Positions 7,687 to 16,137 are shown, counted from the first letter of the stretch. The stretch is 64,000 nt of DNA from UBA2357 sp041916775 (GCA_041916775.1 JAYRYZ010000017.1:1-64000), one strand, 5' to 3'. A program made the numbers and translations. Notes: generated by a model from the sequence alone, not told the origin.

Positions 7687-8442
7687 TCATCGGGCGGCCC
7701 GGTGACGGCGCGCGACCTCGTCGAGAATCCGCTTCAGGTCCGCCGGCGCTGCGGGCTCCTCGACGAGCACCACGCTGCGCTCGACATCCTTGAGGTGGCG
7801 CTCCATCCATGCCCGCGCGCCCTCGACGTCGCCCGCGGCGATGAGGTCGAGGACGTCGTGGTGCTCGGAGTGGCGGCAGCTTCCCGCCAGCGGCGCGCCA
7901 TAGGTCGCGATGACCAGCGACGACCGCGACACCAGGCCTGCAAGGAAGTCGGCGATCGCCTCGTTGTCGGCGGTGCGGGCGAGCGCGACGTGGAACTCAC
8001 CGGACAGGTAGATCGCCTCGCGTCGGTCGCCGCGCGCCTCGGCCTCGTGCTCGCGGCGCACCACGTCGCGCAGTGCATCCAGCCTCGAGGGCGTGGCCTT
8101 GGCAACGACCTGCGGCATCACGCCGCATTCGACGATGCGACGTGCGGCGAAGATGTCGCGCGCCTCCTTGACCGTGGGCTGTGCCACGGTCGCCCCCCGG
8201 TTGAGGCGGATATCCACCAAGCGCTCGTAGGCAAGCCGCTGCAGCACCTTGCGGATGCTGGTACGGCTGACGTCGAATGCCTCGGCCAGTGTGTCCTCGG
8301 GCAACTTCGTGCCCGGCTCGAGGTGGTTCTCGACGATGGCCGCGTACAGGTTGCGGTAGATCGCCTCATCACGCCCCGCGCCGGGCATGCCTTCTTCGGG
8401 CTGCATCGCGCCGAGGTCGATGGACGAACGCTTCTTGCTCAT
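7687..8442 (-). CDS. GntR-family (FCD/FadR type) transcriptional regulator
   Basis: The protein has 251 residues. A winged helix-turn-helix lies at about 25-95 (IVENHLEPGTKLPEDTLAEAFDVSRTSIRKVLQRLA), followed by an all-helical FCD ligand-binding domain at about 105-230 with the metal-site type residues of the family (EFHVALAR, SEHHDVLDLIAAGD). It sits between the deaminase and racemase genes in the same operon. GntR/FCD regulators usually repress their own catabolic operon and bind short palindromes such as TTGTATACAA; such palindromes are present before potD and before the flavin reductase gene. The ligand is probably the transported compound. Confidence 0.88.
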   Translation of the reverse strand: MSKKRSSIDLGAMQPEEGMPGAGRDEAIYRNLYAAIVENHLEPGTKLPEDTLAEAFDVSRTSIRKVLQRLAYERLVDIRLNRGATVAQPTVKEARDIFAARRIVECGVMPQVVAKATPSRLDALRDVVRREHEAEARGDRREAIYLSGEFHVALARTADNEAIADFLAGLVSRSSLVIATYGAPLAGSCRHSEHHDVLDLIAAGDVEGARAWMERHLKDVERSVVLVEEPAAPADLKRILDEVARRHRAAR

Positions 8443-8515
8443 TGCACTTCCTCATTCACATCGTGCTGCGGTTCGAACGTGCTTGGTCCTGATCCAGCCT
8501 GGCTGCGCCGGATCA

Positions 8516-9019
8516 TCACTCCGCGGGCGTCACCAGACGCGCCTTCGCCCACGTCTGGATCACCGCCAACGCCGGCTCCGCCTGATGCTGCGAGGCGGGC
8601 ATGTCGCGCGCCCCGACCGGCAAGCCCACCTGGGTGCGTACCCATTCGGTGTCGATGTTGCGGTACGCCGTTTCGGCGAGCGGCAGGAACGCGGCGGTCG
8701 AGGCCTGCAGGTCGGCCGCATAATACAGCCGCGATATACCCACACCATACATCGTCGCCACGCACACCGAGCACGGCTCGCACGAGGTGTAGAGCTCGCA
8801 GCCGGACAGGTCCAGCGTCTGCAGCCGCCGGCAGGCGTCGCGGATCGCCTCGACCTCGCCATGCGAGGTAGGGTCGAAGCGCGCAACCGCATGGTTGAAG
8901 CCCTCCCCGACGATGGTGCCGTCGCGGACGATCACTGCGCCGAAGGGCTGGGTACCCGGCACATCCAGGCTTTGTCGGGACAGCGCGATCGCGCGCTGCA
9001 TGAAGACGTCGTCGTACAT
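8516..9019 (-). CDS. Nucleoside/guanine deaminase-type zinc deaminase (CMP/dCMP deaminase fold)
   Basis: The protein has 167 residues. The zinc-site motifs are intact: HGE with His53 and proton-shuttle Glu55 (TSHGEVEAI), and PCSVC with Cys83 and Cys86. Deaminases of this branch (guanine deaminase, tRNA adenosine deaminase, isocytosine/cytosine-type enzymes) hydrolyse an exocyclic amine from a nitrogen heterocycle. Because it is embedded in a transporter/racemase operon, a small-molecule substrate is more likely than tRNA; the TadA-like tRNA-binding tail is absent. I chose the ATG at 9019; the open frame continues upstream through the potA end without a supported start. Confidence 0.82.
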   Translation of the reverse strand: MYDDVFMQRAIALSRQSLDVPGTQPFGAVIVRDGTIVGEGFNHAVARFDPTSHGEVEAIRDACRRLQTLDLSGCELYTSCEPCSVCVATMYGVGISRLYYAADLQASTAAFLPLAETAYRNIDTEWVRTQVGLPVGARDMPASQHQAEPALAVIQTWAKARLVTPAE

Positions 9020-9056
9020 GTTCGATTTTCCTGTGCAGTGTTGGCCGCGCGCTGCG

Positions 9057-10130
9057 TCACGCGGCAAGCAGGAAGGCATGCTCGGCCTCCCATGAGAGCT
9101 CCAGCGGCGCACCCGGCGAGACGTCGAGCGCCTCGATCTCGTGCTGCTGGCGCTGGATCCGGAACTCGACCCCGTTGTCGAGTTCGACGAAGAGCGTGAT
9201 CACCGAGCCGACGAACTCCTCCCCGCTGATCCGGCCGCGCACCCGCTGGCTGCCGCTGCCATCGAGGCGTATGCAGTCTGCCGCGACCACCAGACGCGCT
9301 TCCGCGCCGCTCGTCAGTCCATGCGGCGATCGGGCGGCGTCGAACTGGCCGAGTTCGGTGATGATCGAGGGGCTGCCGACGGAGCCCTCGGCAACCCTTC
9401 CGGGAAGCAGGTTGTTCATGCCGATGAACTCGGCAACGAAGGTATTGGCCGGCGCACGATAGACCTCCCGCGGCGACCCCACCTGCTGCACCATGCCCTG
9501 GTTCATGATGACGACCCGATCCGCCATGGCGAACGCCTCGGACTGGGAATGGGTCACGAACACGAAGGTGATGCCCAACTCGCGATGCAGGCGCGTCAGC
9601 TCGGTCTGCATGCGCACGCGCAGATGCGCGTCGAGCGCGCTCAACGGCTCGTCGAGCAGCAGCATGCGCGGCTCGGTGACGAGCGCCCGCGCCAGCGCCA
9701 CACGCTGCCGCTGCCCGCCGGAGAGCTGCGCGATGCTGCGCTTGGCCAGTTCGGCCAGGCCCATGCGCGCGATCCATTCGTCCGCGCGCTGCCTGCGCTG
9801 CGCCGGTGCCACCCCCTTCATGCGCAGCGCGAACTCGACGTTCTCCCGCACGTTCAGGAACGGGAACAGCGCAAAGCTCTGCCACACCATCGGCGCGCCC
9901 CGCTCGCACACCGGCACGCCACGCTGGCTCACCCCGTCGACACGGATCTCGCCGGTGGTCGGCTCCTCCAGGCCGGCGATCAGCCGCAGCGTCGTCGATT
10001 TTCCGCAGCCGCTCGGCCCCATCAGCGCGATGAACTCCCCGGCGCGCACGCTCAGGCTCACATCCTTCACCGCCTGGTGGTCTGCGTAGGCCATGCCGAC
10101 CTTGTCCAACACCAGAAAGGCATCGCTCAT
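9057..10130 (-). CDS. ABC importer ATP-binding protein, PotA-like
   Basis: The protein has 357 residues. Walker A MGPSGCGKST, signature LSGGQRQRVALARAL, Walker B LLLDEPLSALD and H-loop VTHSQSEA are all intact. A C-terminal TOBE domain of about 110 residues matches the spermidine/putrescine and 2-aminoethylphosphonate importer ATPases. The ATG at 10130 is preceded by GAGGGGGAAAACACG and gives the standard N-terminus (SDAFLVLDKVGMAY). It pairs with the two permeases and the binding protein upstream. Substrate prediction as polyamine rests only on family naming; the operon context argues for another cationic or nitrogen-containing solute. Confidence 0.9.
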   Translation of the reverse strand: MSDAFLVLDKVGMAYADHQAVKDVSLSVRAGEFIALMGPSGCGKSTTLRLIAGLEEPTTGEIRVDGVSQRGVPVCERGAPMVWQSFALFPFLNVRENVEFALRMKGVAPAQRRQRADEWIARMGLAELAKRSIAQLSGGQRQRVALARALVTEPRMLLLDEPLSALDAHLRVRMQTELTRLHRELGITFVFVTHSQSEAFAMADRVVIMNQGMVQQVGSPREVYRAPANTFVAEFIGMNNLLPGRVAEGSVGSPSIITELGQFDAARSPHGLTSGAEARLVVAADCIRLDGSGSQRVRGRISGEEFVGSVITLFVELDNGVEFRIQRQQHEIEALDVSPGAPLELSWEAEHAFLLAA

Positions 10131-10206
10131 CGTGTTTTCCCCCTCTTCGCCCGCGACCGCCTTCCGGCCGGGCAGTTGATCTGCTTCGACATGCATCGTT
10201 TCTCCC

Positions 10207-11010
10207 TCAACCGCCCGCCGCGCGCCGGCCGCTCTTGCGCATCGCCCATAGCGCACCGAGCACGAGGCTGATCGACACCGCGAATACCAGCGTACCGATC
10301 GCATTGATGCGCGGACTCACCTGCCCCTGCAGGAGGTTGAGGATGCGAACCGGCAAGGTCTCGTGCATGCCGCCGACGAACCAGGCAATCATGAACTCGT
10401 CGAAGGACACCGCCAGCGACAGGAAGAACGCTGCGATCAGCGCGTTGCGGCAGAAGGGCAGCACCACATGCCACAAGGCCTGCCACTCGCTGGCACCCAG
10501 GTTCCATGCCGCCGCCTCCAGCTCCGCCCCGAGCTCGTCCAGACGCAGGCGGATGATCGCCATCGCGAAGGACGCGGCGATCGCGATGTGGGCGAAGGCC
10601 ACCGCCTGCAGGGTGCCGAAGAGGCCGATGCGAGCGAGGAAGGCGAGCAGCGCGATACCCATGACGGTGGCCGGAATCGCCGGCGGTACGGTGTCCTTCA
10701 TGTTGTCCGCCGCCTTGCCCCTGAAGCGGTAGCGATGATCCACGTAGGCTGCGCAGAAACCGATCAGCGTCGCCCCCGCCGCCGTCGCCAGACCCACCTT
10801 GAGGCTGTTCAGCGCGGCCTCGAGCACCATCGGCTCGCTCGCGATCGCCTCGTACCAACGCAGGCTGAAGCCGCCCCAGGGAAAGCTGGCGAAGCGGTCG
10901 GCGTTGAACGAGAAGCCGACGATCATCGCGATCGGCAGTGCGAGAAAACCCAGCACGAGCAGCAGATAGGCGCGCTGCAGCAGGGTGGTAAAGCGCTCGC
11001 GGATCTTCAT
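10207..11010 (-). CDS. ABC importer permease, PotC-like
   Basis: The protein has 267 residues and about six transmembrane segments, starting at LLLVLGFLALPIAMIVGFSF. The binding-protein-dependent transport signature (EAAAWNLGASEWQALWHVVLP, the EAA loop that contacts the ATPase) is present near residue 180. The start overlaps the stop of the potB-like gene (ATGA), so the two permeases are translationally coupled. It forms the membrane heterodimer with the PotB-like subunit. A longer open frame to 11106 is overlap with potB and was not used. Confidence 0.9.
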   Translation of the reverse strand: MKIRERFTTLLQRAYLLLVLGFLALPIAMIVGFSFNADRFASFPWGGFSLRWYEAIASEPMVLEAALNSLKVGLATAAGATLIGFCAAYVDHRYRFRGKAADNMKDTVPPAIPATVMGIALLAFLARIGLFGTLQAVAFAHIAIAASFAMAIIRLRLDELGAELEAAAWNLGASEWQALWHVVLPFCRNALIAAFFLSLAVSFDEFMIAWFVGGMHETLPVRILNLLQGQVSPRINAIGTLVFAVSISLVLGALWAMRKSGRRAAGG

Positions 11011-11924
11011 GCTCCCACCCTCCGCTTCGAGAGACCCTGCGCAAGCAGCAGCATCACCCCGATCGCAAGCATCATGACGATGCCGATCACCGACGCGCGT
11101 GGCCACTGGGCACCGGATTTCACCGTATCCACGATGAGGATGCTCAGCGTCGGCGGCTTGCTGCCCGAGAGCAGCAGCGGCGCGATGTAGTCACCGAAGG
11201 TGAGCATGAAGGTGGTGCTCGCCCCGAGCACCAAGCCACCGCGTATCGAGGGCAACAGCACCCGCAGCAGGACCTGGTGCGGCCGACAGCCGAGGTTTGC
11301 CGCCGCCTCGAGCTGGGTGCGATCCACCCCCATCATCGCAAAGGTCTGGATCAGGATCACCACCGGCAGGCTGAGCGTCAGGAAGCCGATGTAGAGCGAA
11401 AGCGGTCCGCCGAGCAGGTTCATCGGCTCCAGCCCGACCACACCGGCCAGGGTGTTCACGAACCCCTGCGGCGACAGGACGATCTGCCACGCATAGGCGC
11501 GCAGGACGTAGCTGGTGAACACCGGCACCACCAGCAGCGCGAGAAACAGCGTGCGCCATGCGGGCCGCAGCCGGAAGGCCAGGATGTAGGCCGCGGGTAG
11601 CGCAATCAAGGTCGCCAGGGCGGCACTTGTCAGCGCCAGCTCCAGCGTGTGCATGAAGGCACGCTGGAAGGATGTCGAACCCAGCACACGGGTCCAATTG
11701 TCGAGGCTGAACGCCGGTACCGGCCTGAAGGCCTCGACCTTCCAGAACGTGATCGTCAACAGGAACAGCATCGGCAGCACGAAGAACAGTGTCTGCCAGA
11801 TCAACGGCGGACTGCCCAGTGCAACGCCGAAGGATTTCCTCGCCGCCGCGCTGAAGATGGACGTGCGGGATCGGGCGCCGACTGGCGGTGCGATGGATCG
11901 TGTCAGGGCGATTGGCTCGCTCAT
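11007..11924 (-). CDS. ABC importer permease, PotB-like
   Basis: The protein has 305 residues, with a cytoplasmic N-terminal extension of about 38 residues and then six transmembrane segments (first WQTLFFVLPMLFLLTITFW). The EAA loop EAAANLGCRPHQVLLRVLLPSIR lies near residue 225. It lies 55 bases after the binding-protein gene and overlaps the PotC-like gene by four bases. The pair matches type I importer permeases of the spermidine/putrescine/opine group. Confidence 0.9.
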   Translation of the reverse strand: MSEPIALTRSIAPPVGARSRTSIFSAAARKSFGVALGSPPLIWQTLFFVLPMLFLLTITFWKVEAFRPVPAFSLDNWTRVLGSTSFQRAFMHTLELALTSAALATLIALPAAYILAFRLRPAWRTLFLALLVVPVFTSYVLRAYAWQIVLSPQGFVNTLAGVVGLEPMNLLGGPLSLYIGFLTLSLPVVILIQTFAMMGVDRTQLEAAANLGCRPHQVLLRVLLPSIRGGLVLGASTTFMLTFGDYIAPLLLSGSKPPTLSILIVDTVKSGAQWPRASVIGIVMMLAIGVMLLLAQGLSKRRVGA

Positions 11925-11979
11925 GGGCTCACTCCTCCAGGCCGCGGCCGGCGCGATGCCGGCCGGGTGGCAAGTTTCG

Positions 11980-13128
11980 TCACGCGCTCTTGAAATCGCT
12001 CCAGAGCTCGTTCCACTGCTCGATCGACTGGCGCGACGGCAGCTGACGATAGGCGATCTTCTTCGCCCGGTACTCGTCCATCACATTGGGCGCATCCAGG
12101 CGCATGCGCAGGAGCTCGGCTTCTTTCGGCAGCGTCCGGTTCAGCAACTCCCAACCCGCCTTGCTGGGAATGCTCTTCTTGTTGTCGGGCTTGGTCGCCA
12201 TCCGCACCTGCCCTTCCGGCGAGGTGGTGTACTGGATGAACTTGCGCGCCAGGTCCTTGTTGGCCGCCCCCTTGAGGATGGACATCGACTCCGTCCATTG
12301 CAGGCCGCCCTCCTTCGGAATGTAGGTATCCACCGGCACCCCGCTCTCTCTAAGCCCGAGCGTGATCCATTCGCCGATGCCCGGGATCAAGAGCGCCTGG
12401 CGATTCGACAGCGACGAGAAGATGTCGGCGATCGTGTAGAAGCCGGACGCCTGGCCGCGCAGCGACATCAGCTTGGCCTTCAGGGCCGCGAACTGGGCGT
12501 CGTCGAGGTCGAACGGCGGACGATGCCCGGCCGCAAGGCTCACGCAGCCCATCGAGGGCAGATAGAAGTCGAAGAAGCCCACCTTGCCCTTCGCCTTCTC
12601 GCTCCACATCACGTCGTAGGACTGCAATTCCTCGGGCTTGAAGAGCTCGGTGTTGTAGGCAAGGCCGATGTAGCCGAAGTCGGTCATCACCGAGTAGAGA
12701 TCACCGTCGAACCAGTGCAGCGGGAACTGCTGGAATTCGGGCCAGAAGTCCTTGAGCGGATAATCGTCCGGATCGAGCTTCTCGAGAAAGTCACCCGCCT
12801 TGAGGAGGTGCATGTACTCCGCATCGGCCATCACCACGTCGAACGACCCCGGTGGCGACTGGTTCAGCAGGGCCAGCATCTGGTCGCCCCCCACATACTC
12901 CTTGATGCGGATCTTGACGTTGTTGGCCTTCTCGAACTCGGCCACCACGAACGGGTCGGCATTGCCGGGCCAGGCGAGGTAATTCAGCACGCGCGGCTCG
13001 CTGGCCGCCGCGAGCGACGGCAGCCCTGCCGCCAAGGAGGCGGCGCCCACGCCCGCGCCGAGCTTGAGAAAATCGCGCCGGCTGAAGGCACCTGCGGATT
13101 GCGCTGCGAACCGTTCCTTTGTATTCAT
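11980..13128 (-). CDS. Periplasmic solute-binding protein, PotD-like, Tat-exported
   Basis: The protein has 382 residues. The N-terminal SRRDFLKLG followed by a hydrophobic glycine/alanine stretch is a clear twin-arginine signal, with cleavage near AAAS (about residue 43). The mature part is a cluster D/F binding protein (VLNYLAWPGNADPFVVAEFEKANN, later FDVVMADAEYMHLLKAG and IPKEGGLQWTESMSILKGA) of the PotD/PhnS type. Two consecutive ATG codons occur (13131 and 13128); the second has the better distance from AGGAG. It is the first gene of the importer operon and lies directly behind two operator-like palindromes, so it is probably the controlled transcription start. Confidence 0.9.
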   Translation of the reverse strand: MNTKERFAAQSAGAFSRRDFLKLGAGVGAASLAAGLPSLAAASEPRVLNYLAWPGNADPFVVAEFEKANNVKIRIKEYVGGDQMLALLNQSPPGSFDVVMADAEYMHLLKAGDFLEKLDPDDYPLKDFWPEFQQFPLHWFDGDLYSVMTDFGYIGLAYNTELFKPEELQSYDVMWSEKAKGKVGFFDFYLPSMGCVSLAAGHRPPFDLDDAQFAALKAKLMSLRGQASGFYTIADIFSSLSNRQALLIPGIGEWITLGLRESGVPVDTYIPKEGGLQWTESMSILKGAANKDLARKFIQYTTSPEGQVRMATKPDNKKSIPSKAGWELLNRTLPKEAELLRMRLDAPNVMDEYRAKKIAYRQLPSRQSIEQWNELWSDFKSA

Positions 13129-13138
13129 CATCTGCTCC

Positions 13139-13163
13139 TTTTGTACACAATCGATGTGCACAA
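13139..13163. promoter_or_regulatory. Two adjacent GntR-type operator-like palindromes before the importer operon
   Basis: TTGTACACAA (13141-13150, one mismatch from a perfect palindrome) and TGTGCACA (13156-13163) lie 14 bases apart centre to centre, immediately upstream of the potD-like ribosome site. Both resemble the TTGTATACAA element before the flavin reductase gene. They are likely operators for the FCD regulator encoded in the operon. The rest of the gap (13164-13393) shows no gene or clear structure. Confidence 0.5.
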
Positions 13164-13393
13164 TCAAAGCAGTTTGCGTGCCAACCCGGGCAACATCCAC
13201 GCGCTGCGGCCGCAGAAAGCTGCACTACCAGCCACACCGCGGGATACAGCGCGATCCTCACACATGCACGCCACGCATTCGCCACCAGACGAACACGCAT
13301 ACGCCCGGCGGAGACGCACCGGGCGTCCGCCCATGGTGCATGCTGCCGCCTCGGCGCCCTGCATTGGGGCGCTCGTCACCCGTTCGTCAGCCA

Positions 13394-14068
13394 TCAGCGC
13401 GGCCAGTGCCGCACACCGCCGTCCGGGCTCGCGTGGAACTCCTCCGGCGATTTCACCGCCAGATCGAAGTAGTCGCGCGTGCGCGCATAGCCCTGCCCCC
13501 CCATGCGCCCGACCGCGTCGAGGGCGAAGGGGTCGATGTGCAGCTGCGCCGGGTCGCACAGGTCCGCGCGGATGTGCGCAAGCACGACCTCCGCAAGCAC
13601 GATGTCGCCGCGCGGCCCGGTGGGCACGACCATCACCTTGCGACACTCCAGCGCCACCGGCGCCTGCGCAATCCACGGCGCCGCAATCACCGCACCAGGC
13701 CGGGCCTCCAACCCCGCCGCGGCAAGCTCGTCGATATCTGCGGGGAAGGCCACCGCGCACACGTTCATTGCCTCCACCAACTCATCCGCGACGACATTCA
13801 CGGTGAAGACCCCGGTCGCCTCGATGTTGCGCAAGGTGTCCTTGGGGCCGCCGTCTTGCCGCCGCTGCACGCCGAGACCGACCCAGGGCGGATCGGCCGA
13901 TAGCGCATTGAAGAAACTGAAGGGCGCAGCATTGACGTGCCCCGCGGCGTCTACCGTCGTCACCCAGGCGATCGGGCGCGGCACGATGCTGCCGATCAGG
14001 ATCTTGTAGCGCTGATGCGGGCTGAGGGTGGAGAAGTCGATACAGTGCGAAGAAGTGTTGGCTTTCAT
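13394..14068 (-). CDS. Flavin reductase-like (DIM6/NTAB, FMN-binding split barrel) protein
   Basis: The protein has 224 residues. It has the flavin-reductase-like core: RYKILIGSIVPRPIAWVTTVDAAGHVNAAPFSFFNALSADPP, where the conserved PRPIAWVTT and NxAPFSFF segments form the FMN site. Members either supply reduced flavin to a two-component monooxygenase or bind FMN with other roles. No partner oxygenase is in the window. It is transcribed in the same direction as the importer operon, 265 bases upstream of it, and carries its own operator-like palindrome, so it may share the regulator. The ATG at 14068 is preceded by GGAG. Confidence 0.82.
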   Translation of the reverse strand: MKANTSSHCIDFSTLSPHQRYKILIGSIVPRPIAWVTTVDAAGHVNAAPFSFFNALSADPPWVGLGVQRRQDGGPKDTLRNIEATGVFTVNVVADELVEAMNVCAVAFPADIDELAAAGLEARPGAVIAAPWIAQAPVALECRKVMVVPTGPRGDIVLAEVVLAHIRADLCDPAQLHIDPFALDAVGRMGGQGYARTRDYFDLAVKSPEEFHASPDGGVRHWPR

Positions 14069-14086
14069 GGATGCGCTCCGGTGGCT

Positions 14087-14100
14087 TTTTGTATACAAAA
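14087..14100. promoter_or_regulatory. Perfect 14-bp palindrome TTTTGTATACAAAA, candidate GntR operator
   Basis: The sequence is a perfect inverted repeat 19 bases upstream of the flavin reductase start. It has the TTGTATACAA form that FCD-type GntR repressors commonly bind, and it matches the two sites before the importer operon. It most likely links this gene to the operon-encoded regulator. Confidence 0.6.
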
Positions 14101-14153
14101 GCACGATACATACCGGATCGCACCCGACGCGCCTGAGCACCGCCCGTAAGTCT

Positions 14154-14954
14154 TCAGCGCCCCCCTCCATGTTCCGACTGCCGCTGCAGCGCCGCCACCT
14201 GTTCGCGCAGCGCGCGGATCTCGGCGAGTACCAGCCGGCTGTCGGCATCGACCGTCTCGCGGGTCTTCTCCTGCTCGTCGTGCTCGACCACGCTCATCGC
14301 ATCGACGACGATCGCGATGAAGAGGTTGAGCACCGCAAAGGTGGTGAGCAGGATGAACACCACGAAGAACACCCACGCCGCGGGGTAGGCCTCCATCACC
14401 GGGCGGGCGATGCCCATCGACCAGGATTCGAGCGTCATGATCTGGAACAAGGTGTAGAACGACGCACCGATGCTGCCGAACCAGTCGGGGAAACTCGCCC
14501 CGAAGAGCTTGGTCGTCATCACCGCGGCCACGTAGAACACCAACAACAGCAGCGTGAGCACAGAGGTCATGCCGGGAATGGCCTTCAACAAGGCGTTCAC
14601 CACCTTGCGCATCGACGGCACCACCGAGATCAGGCGCAACGCGCGCAGGATGCGCAGCGCACGCAGGACCGAATAGCCCTCACCCACCGGCGCGAGGGTG
14701 ATCGCGACGATGAGAAAATCGAACACGTTCCAGCCGCTCTTGAAGAAGCCTAGACGATAGACCAGGAGCTTCAGCACGATCTCGACCACGAAAACCATGA
14801 GCGCGGCACGATCGAGAACGAGTAGCCAGGGTCCGACTTTCTCCATCACGGTCGGTGAGGTCTCCAACCCCAGGGTGATCGCGTTGATCACGATGACTGC
14901 GATCACGAATCTCTGAAATCCTGAGGATTCGACAATAGATTGTAGTTTTTGCAT
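14154..14954 (-). CDS. Bacterial voltage-gated sodium channel (NaChBac/BacNav type ion transporter)
   Basis: The protein has 266 residues and a single six-transmembrane domain. S4 carries four arginines at every third position (R98, R101, R104, R107 in VLRALRILRALRLIS). The pore loop holds TLESWS at 174-179, the BacNav sodium selectivity filter. S6 is followed by a soluble neck and a C-terminal heptad-like segment (VLAEIRALREQVAALQRQ), the coiled coil that holds the tetramer together. It should act in the inner membrane as a homotetramer. It is divergent from the AraC gene across an AT-rich gap and has no partner genes. Confidence 0.9.
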   Translation of the reverse strand: MQKLQSIVESSGFQRFVIAVIVINAITLGLETSPTVMEKVGPWLLVLDRAALMVFVVEIVLKLLVYRLGFFKSGWNVFDFLIVAITLAPVGEGYSVLRALRILRALRLISVVPSMRKVVNALLKAIPGMTSVLTLLLLVFYVAAVMTTKLFGASFPDWFGSIGASFYTLFQIMTLESWSMGIARPVMEAYPAAWVFFVVFILLTTFAVLNLFIAIVVDAMSVVEHDEQEKTRETVDADSRLVLAEIRALREQVAALQRQSEHGGGR

Positions 14955-15001
14955 GGTTGGACCCGACGCTATAGAAAAAATCTAGTGGCGCAAAAATGCC
15001 G

Positions 15002-15030
15002 TTGATCGTAAACACGAGATTCAAATAAAT
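15002..15030 (+). promoter_or_regulatory. Candidate sigma-70 promoter for the AraC-family gene
   Basis: TTGATC at 15002-15007 and ATAAAT at 15025-15030 are separated by 17 bases, within a conspicuously AT-rich gap (14955-15060) between the two divergent genes. The match is moderate; the local AT richness supports a promoter region for one or both genes. Confidence 0.35.
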
Positions 15031-15095
15031 TATCGATTTCCAGATCACCCTGGCTGATCGACGCCCCAGCAAGAAGGCAAAACGGAGGAGAGACC

Positions 15096-16115
15096 GTGGC
15101 AAGTGCGTTTCAGTTCGCCAGCAGCAGCCCCTTGCACGACCACAGGCCGCTCACCCTGCTTGGCGAGCGCTGCAACATCTTCGGCGGCGCCAATCCGCAT
15201 GAAGTGTCGGAGTATGTGAACCGTCACGTTGGCAACCATACCCTGCGTTTGTCTCAGCGAGGCGAAGGCAATGCGCGCCTGAGCCATCAGCGTGTCGGCA
15301 ACCTGGACCTGTGCCGCCTGAGCTACGGGCGCGAGGCGCGCGTCCTCTCCGCGGGTCTGCCGGACATCTATCACATCCAGTTCGTGCTCAAGGGCCACTG
15401 CCGCTTCGAGGTGCTGCGCGACACCCTCGAGCTCGGCGCCGGCCAGGTGATGGTGCTCAACGCCGACGAGCCGATCGATCTTACCTACTCGGACGACTGC
15501 GAGAAGCTCATCGTCAAGGTTCCCGCCCCGCTGCTCGACGAGGCCTGCCTGGAACACAACTGGTGCAAGCGTGGCGGCGGCATCAAGTTCATGCCGGTCC
15601 CCTACGAGTTCTCCCAACTCGAAAGCCTGTTCACCCTGCTGTCGCTGCTGTGCGAGGAGGCCGAGTCACGCAGCGCGACGCCGCAAATGCTGCAGCATTA
15701 CAACCGCGTCGCCGCCTCCAAGCTGATGATGCTGCTGAAGCACAACGTCTGCATGGATGCCGCGGGCAGCGGGCGTGGCGCATTCGACAAGCTGGTGATG
15801 TACATCGAGCAGAACATCAAGCGCGACCTCTGCCCCGAGGAGCTTGCACAACAGGCGCGCATGAGCCTGCGCTCGCTCTACATGCTGTTCGAGAAGCATG
15901 CCGACACCACGCCCAAGAACTTCATCCGCCAGAAGAAGCTGGAGCGGGTGCACGCCACGCTGATGAACCCGGCTGTCGAGGTGAGCAACATCACCGCGGT
16001 GGCACTGGAATACGGCTTCACCCACCTCGGGCGCTTTTCCGAGTTCTACAAGGCCACCTTCGGCAGCCTGCCGTCCGAGTCGCTGCGCATGCGCGGCGCA
16101 AGAACCGGGCTCTGA
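15096..16115 (+). CDS. AraC-family regulator of the XylS/BenR type
   Basis: The protein has 339 residues. The N-terminal 200 residues resemble the AraC_binding_2 effector domain of XylS/BenR-like regulators (IYHIQFVLKGHCRFE, then the GAGQVMVLNADEP cupin-type turn). The C-terminal 100 residues carry two helix-turn-helix motifs (LAQQARMSLRSLYMLFEKHA and NITAVALEYGFTHLGRFSEFYKATFG). The GTG start at 15096 is supported by GGAGGAGAG. This family typically activates aromatic-acid operons such as benABCD, and a benD remnant lies 15 kb away, but no intact target operon is adjacent. The effector is inferred, not shown. Confidence 0.85.
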   Translation: MASAFQFASSSPLHDHRPLTLLGERCNIFGGANPHEVSEYVNRHVGNHTLRLSQRGEGNARLSHQRVGNLDLCRLSYGREARVLSAGLPDIYHIQFVLKGHCRFEVLRDTLELGAGQVMVLNADEPIDLTYSDDCEKLIVKVPAPLLDEACLEHNWCKRGGGIKFMPVPYEFSQLESLFTLLSLLCEEAESRSATPQMLQHYNRVAASKLMMLLKHNVCMDAAGSGRGAFDKLVMYIEQNIKRDLCPEELAQQARMSLRSLYMLFEKHADTTPKNFIRQKKLERVHATLMNPAVEVSNITAVALEYGFTHLGRFSEFYKATFGSLPSESLRMRGARTGL

Positions 16116-16137
16116 TCGACGGCCTCGACAGGCCTCT

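Noticed and set aside
8516..9019. tRNA adenosine deaminase (TadA)
   Set aside because: The zinc motifs fit, but the operon is catabolic, and the typical TadA C-terminal tRNA-binding residues are not evident.
11647..13806. A 719-residue plus-strand open frame opposite the PotB- and PotD-like genes
   Set aside because: The minus strand carries well-conserved ABC transporter genes; the plus-strand product shows no domain and only compositional bias.
16121..16134. Terminator GGCCT-CGAC-AGGCC between the AraC gene and the NHL-like gene
   Set aside because: Only a 5-bp stem without a T run; it could easily occur by chance in this GC-rich DNA.
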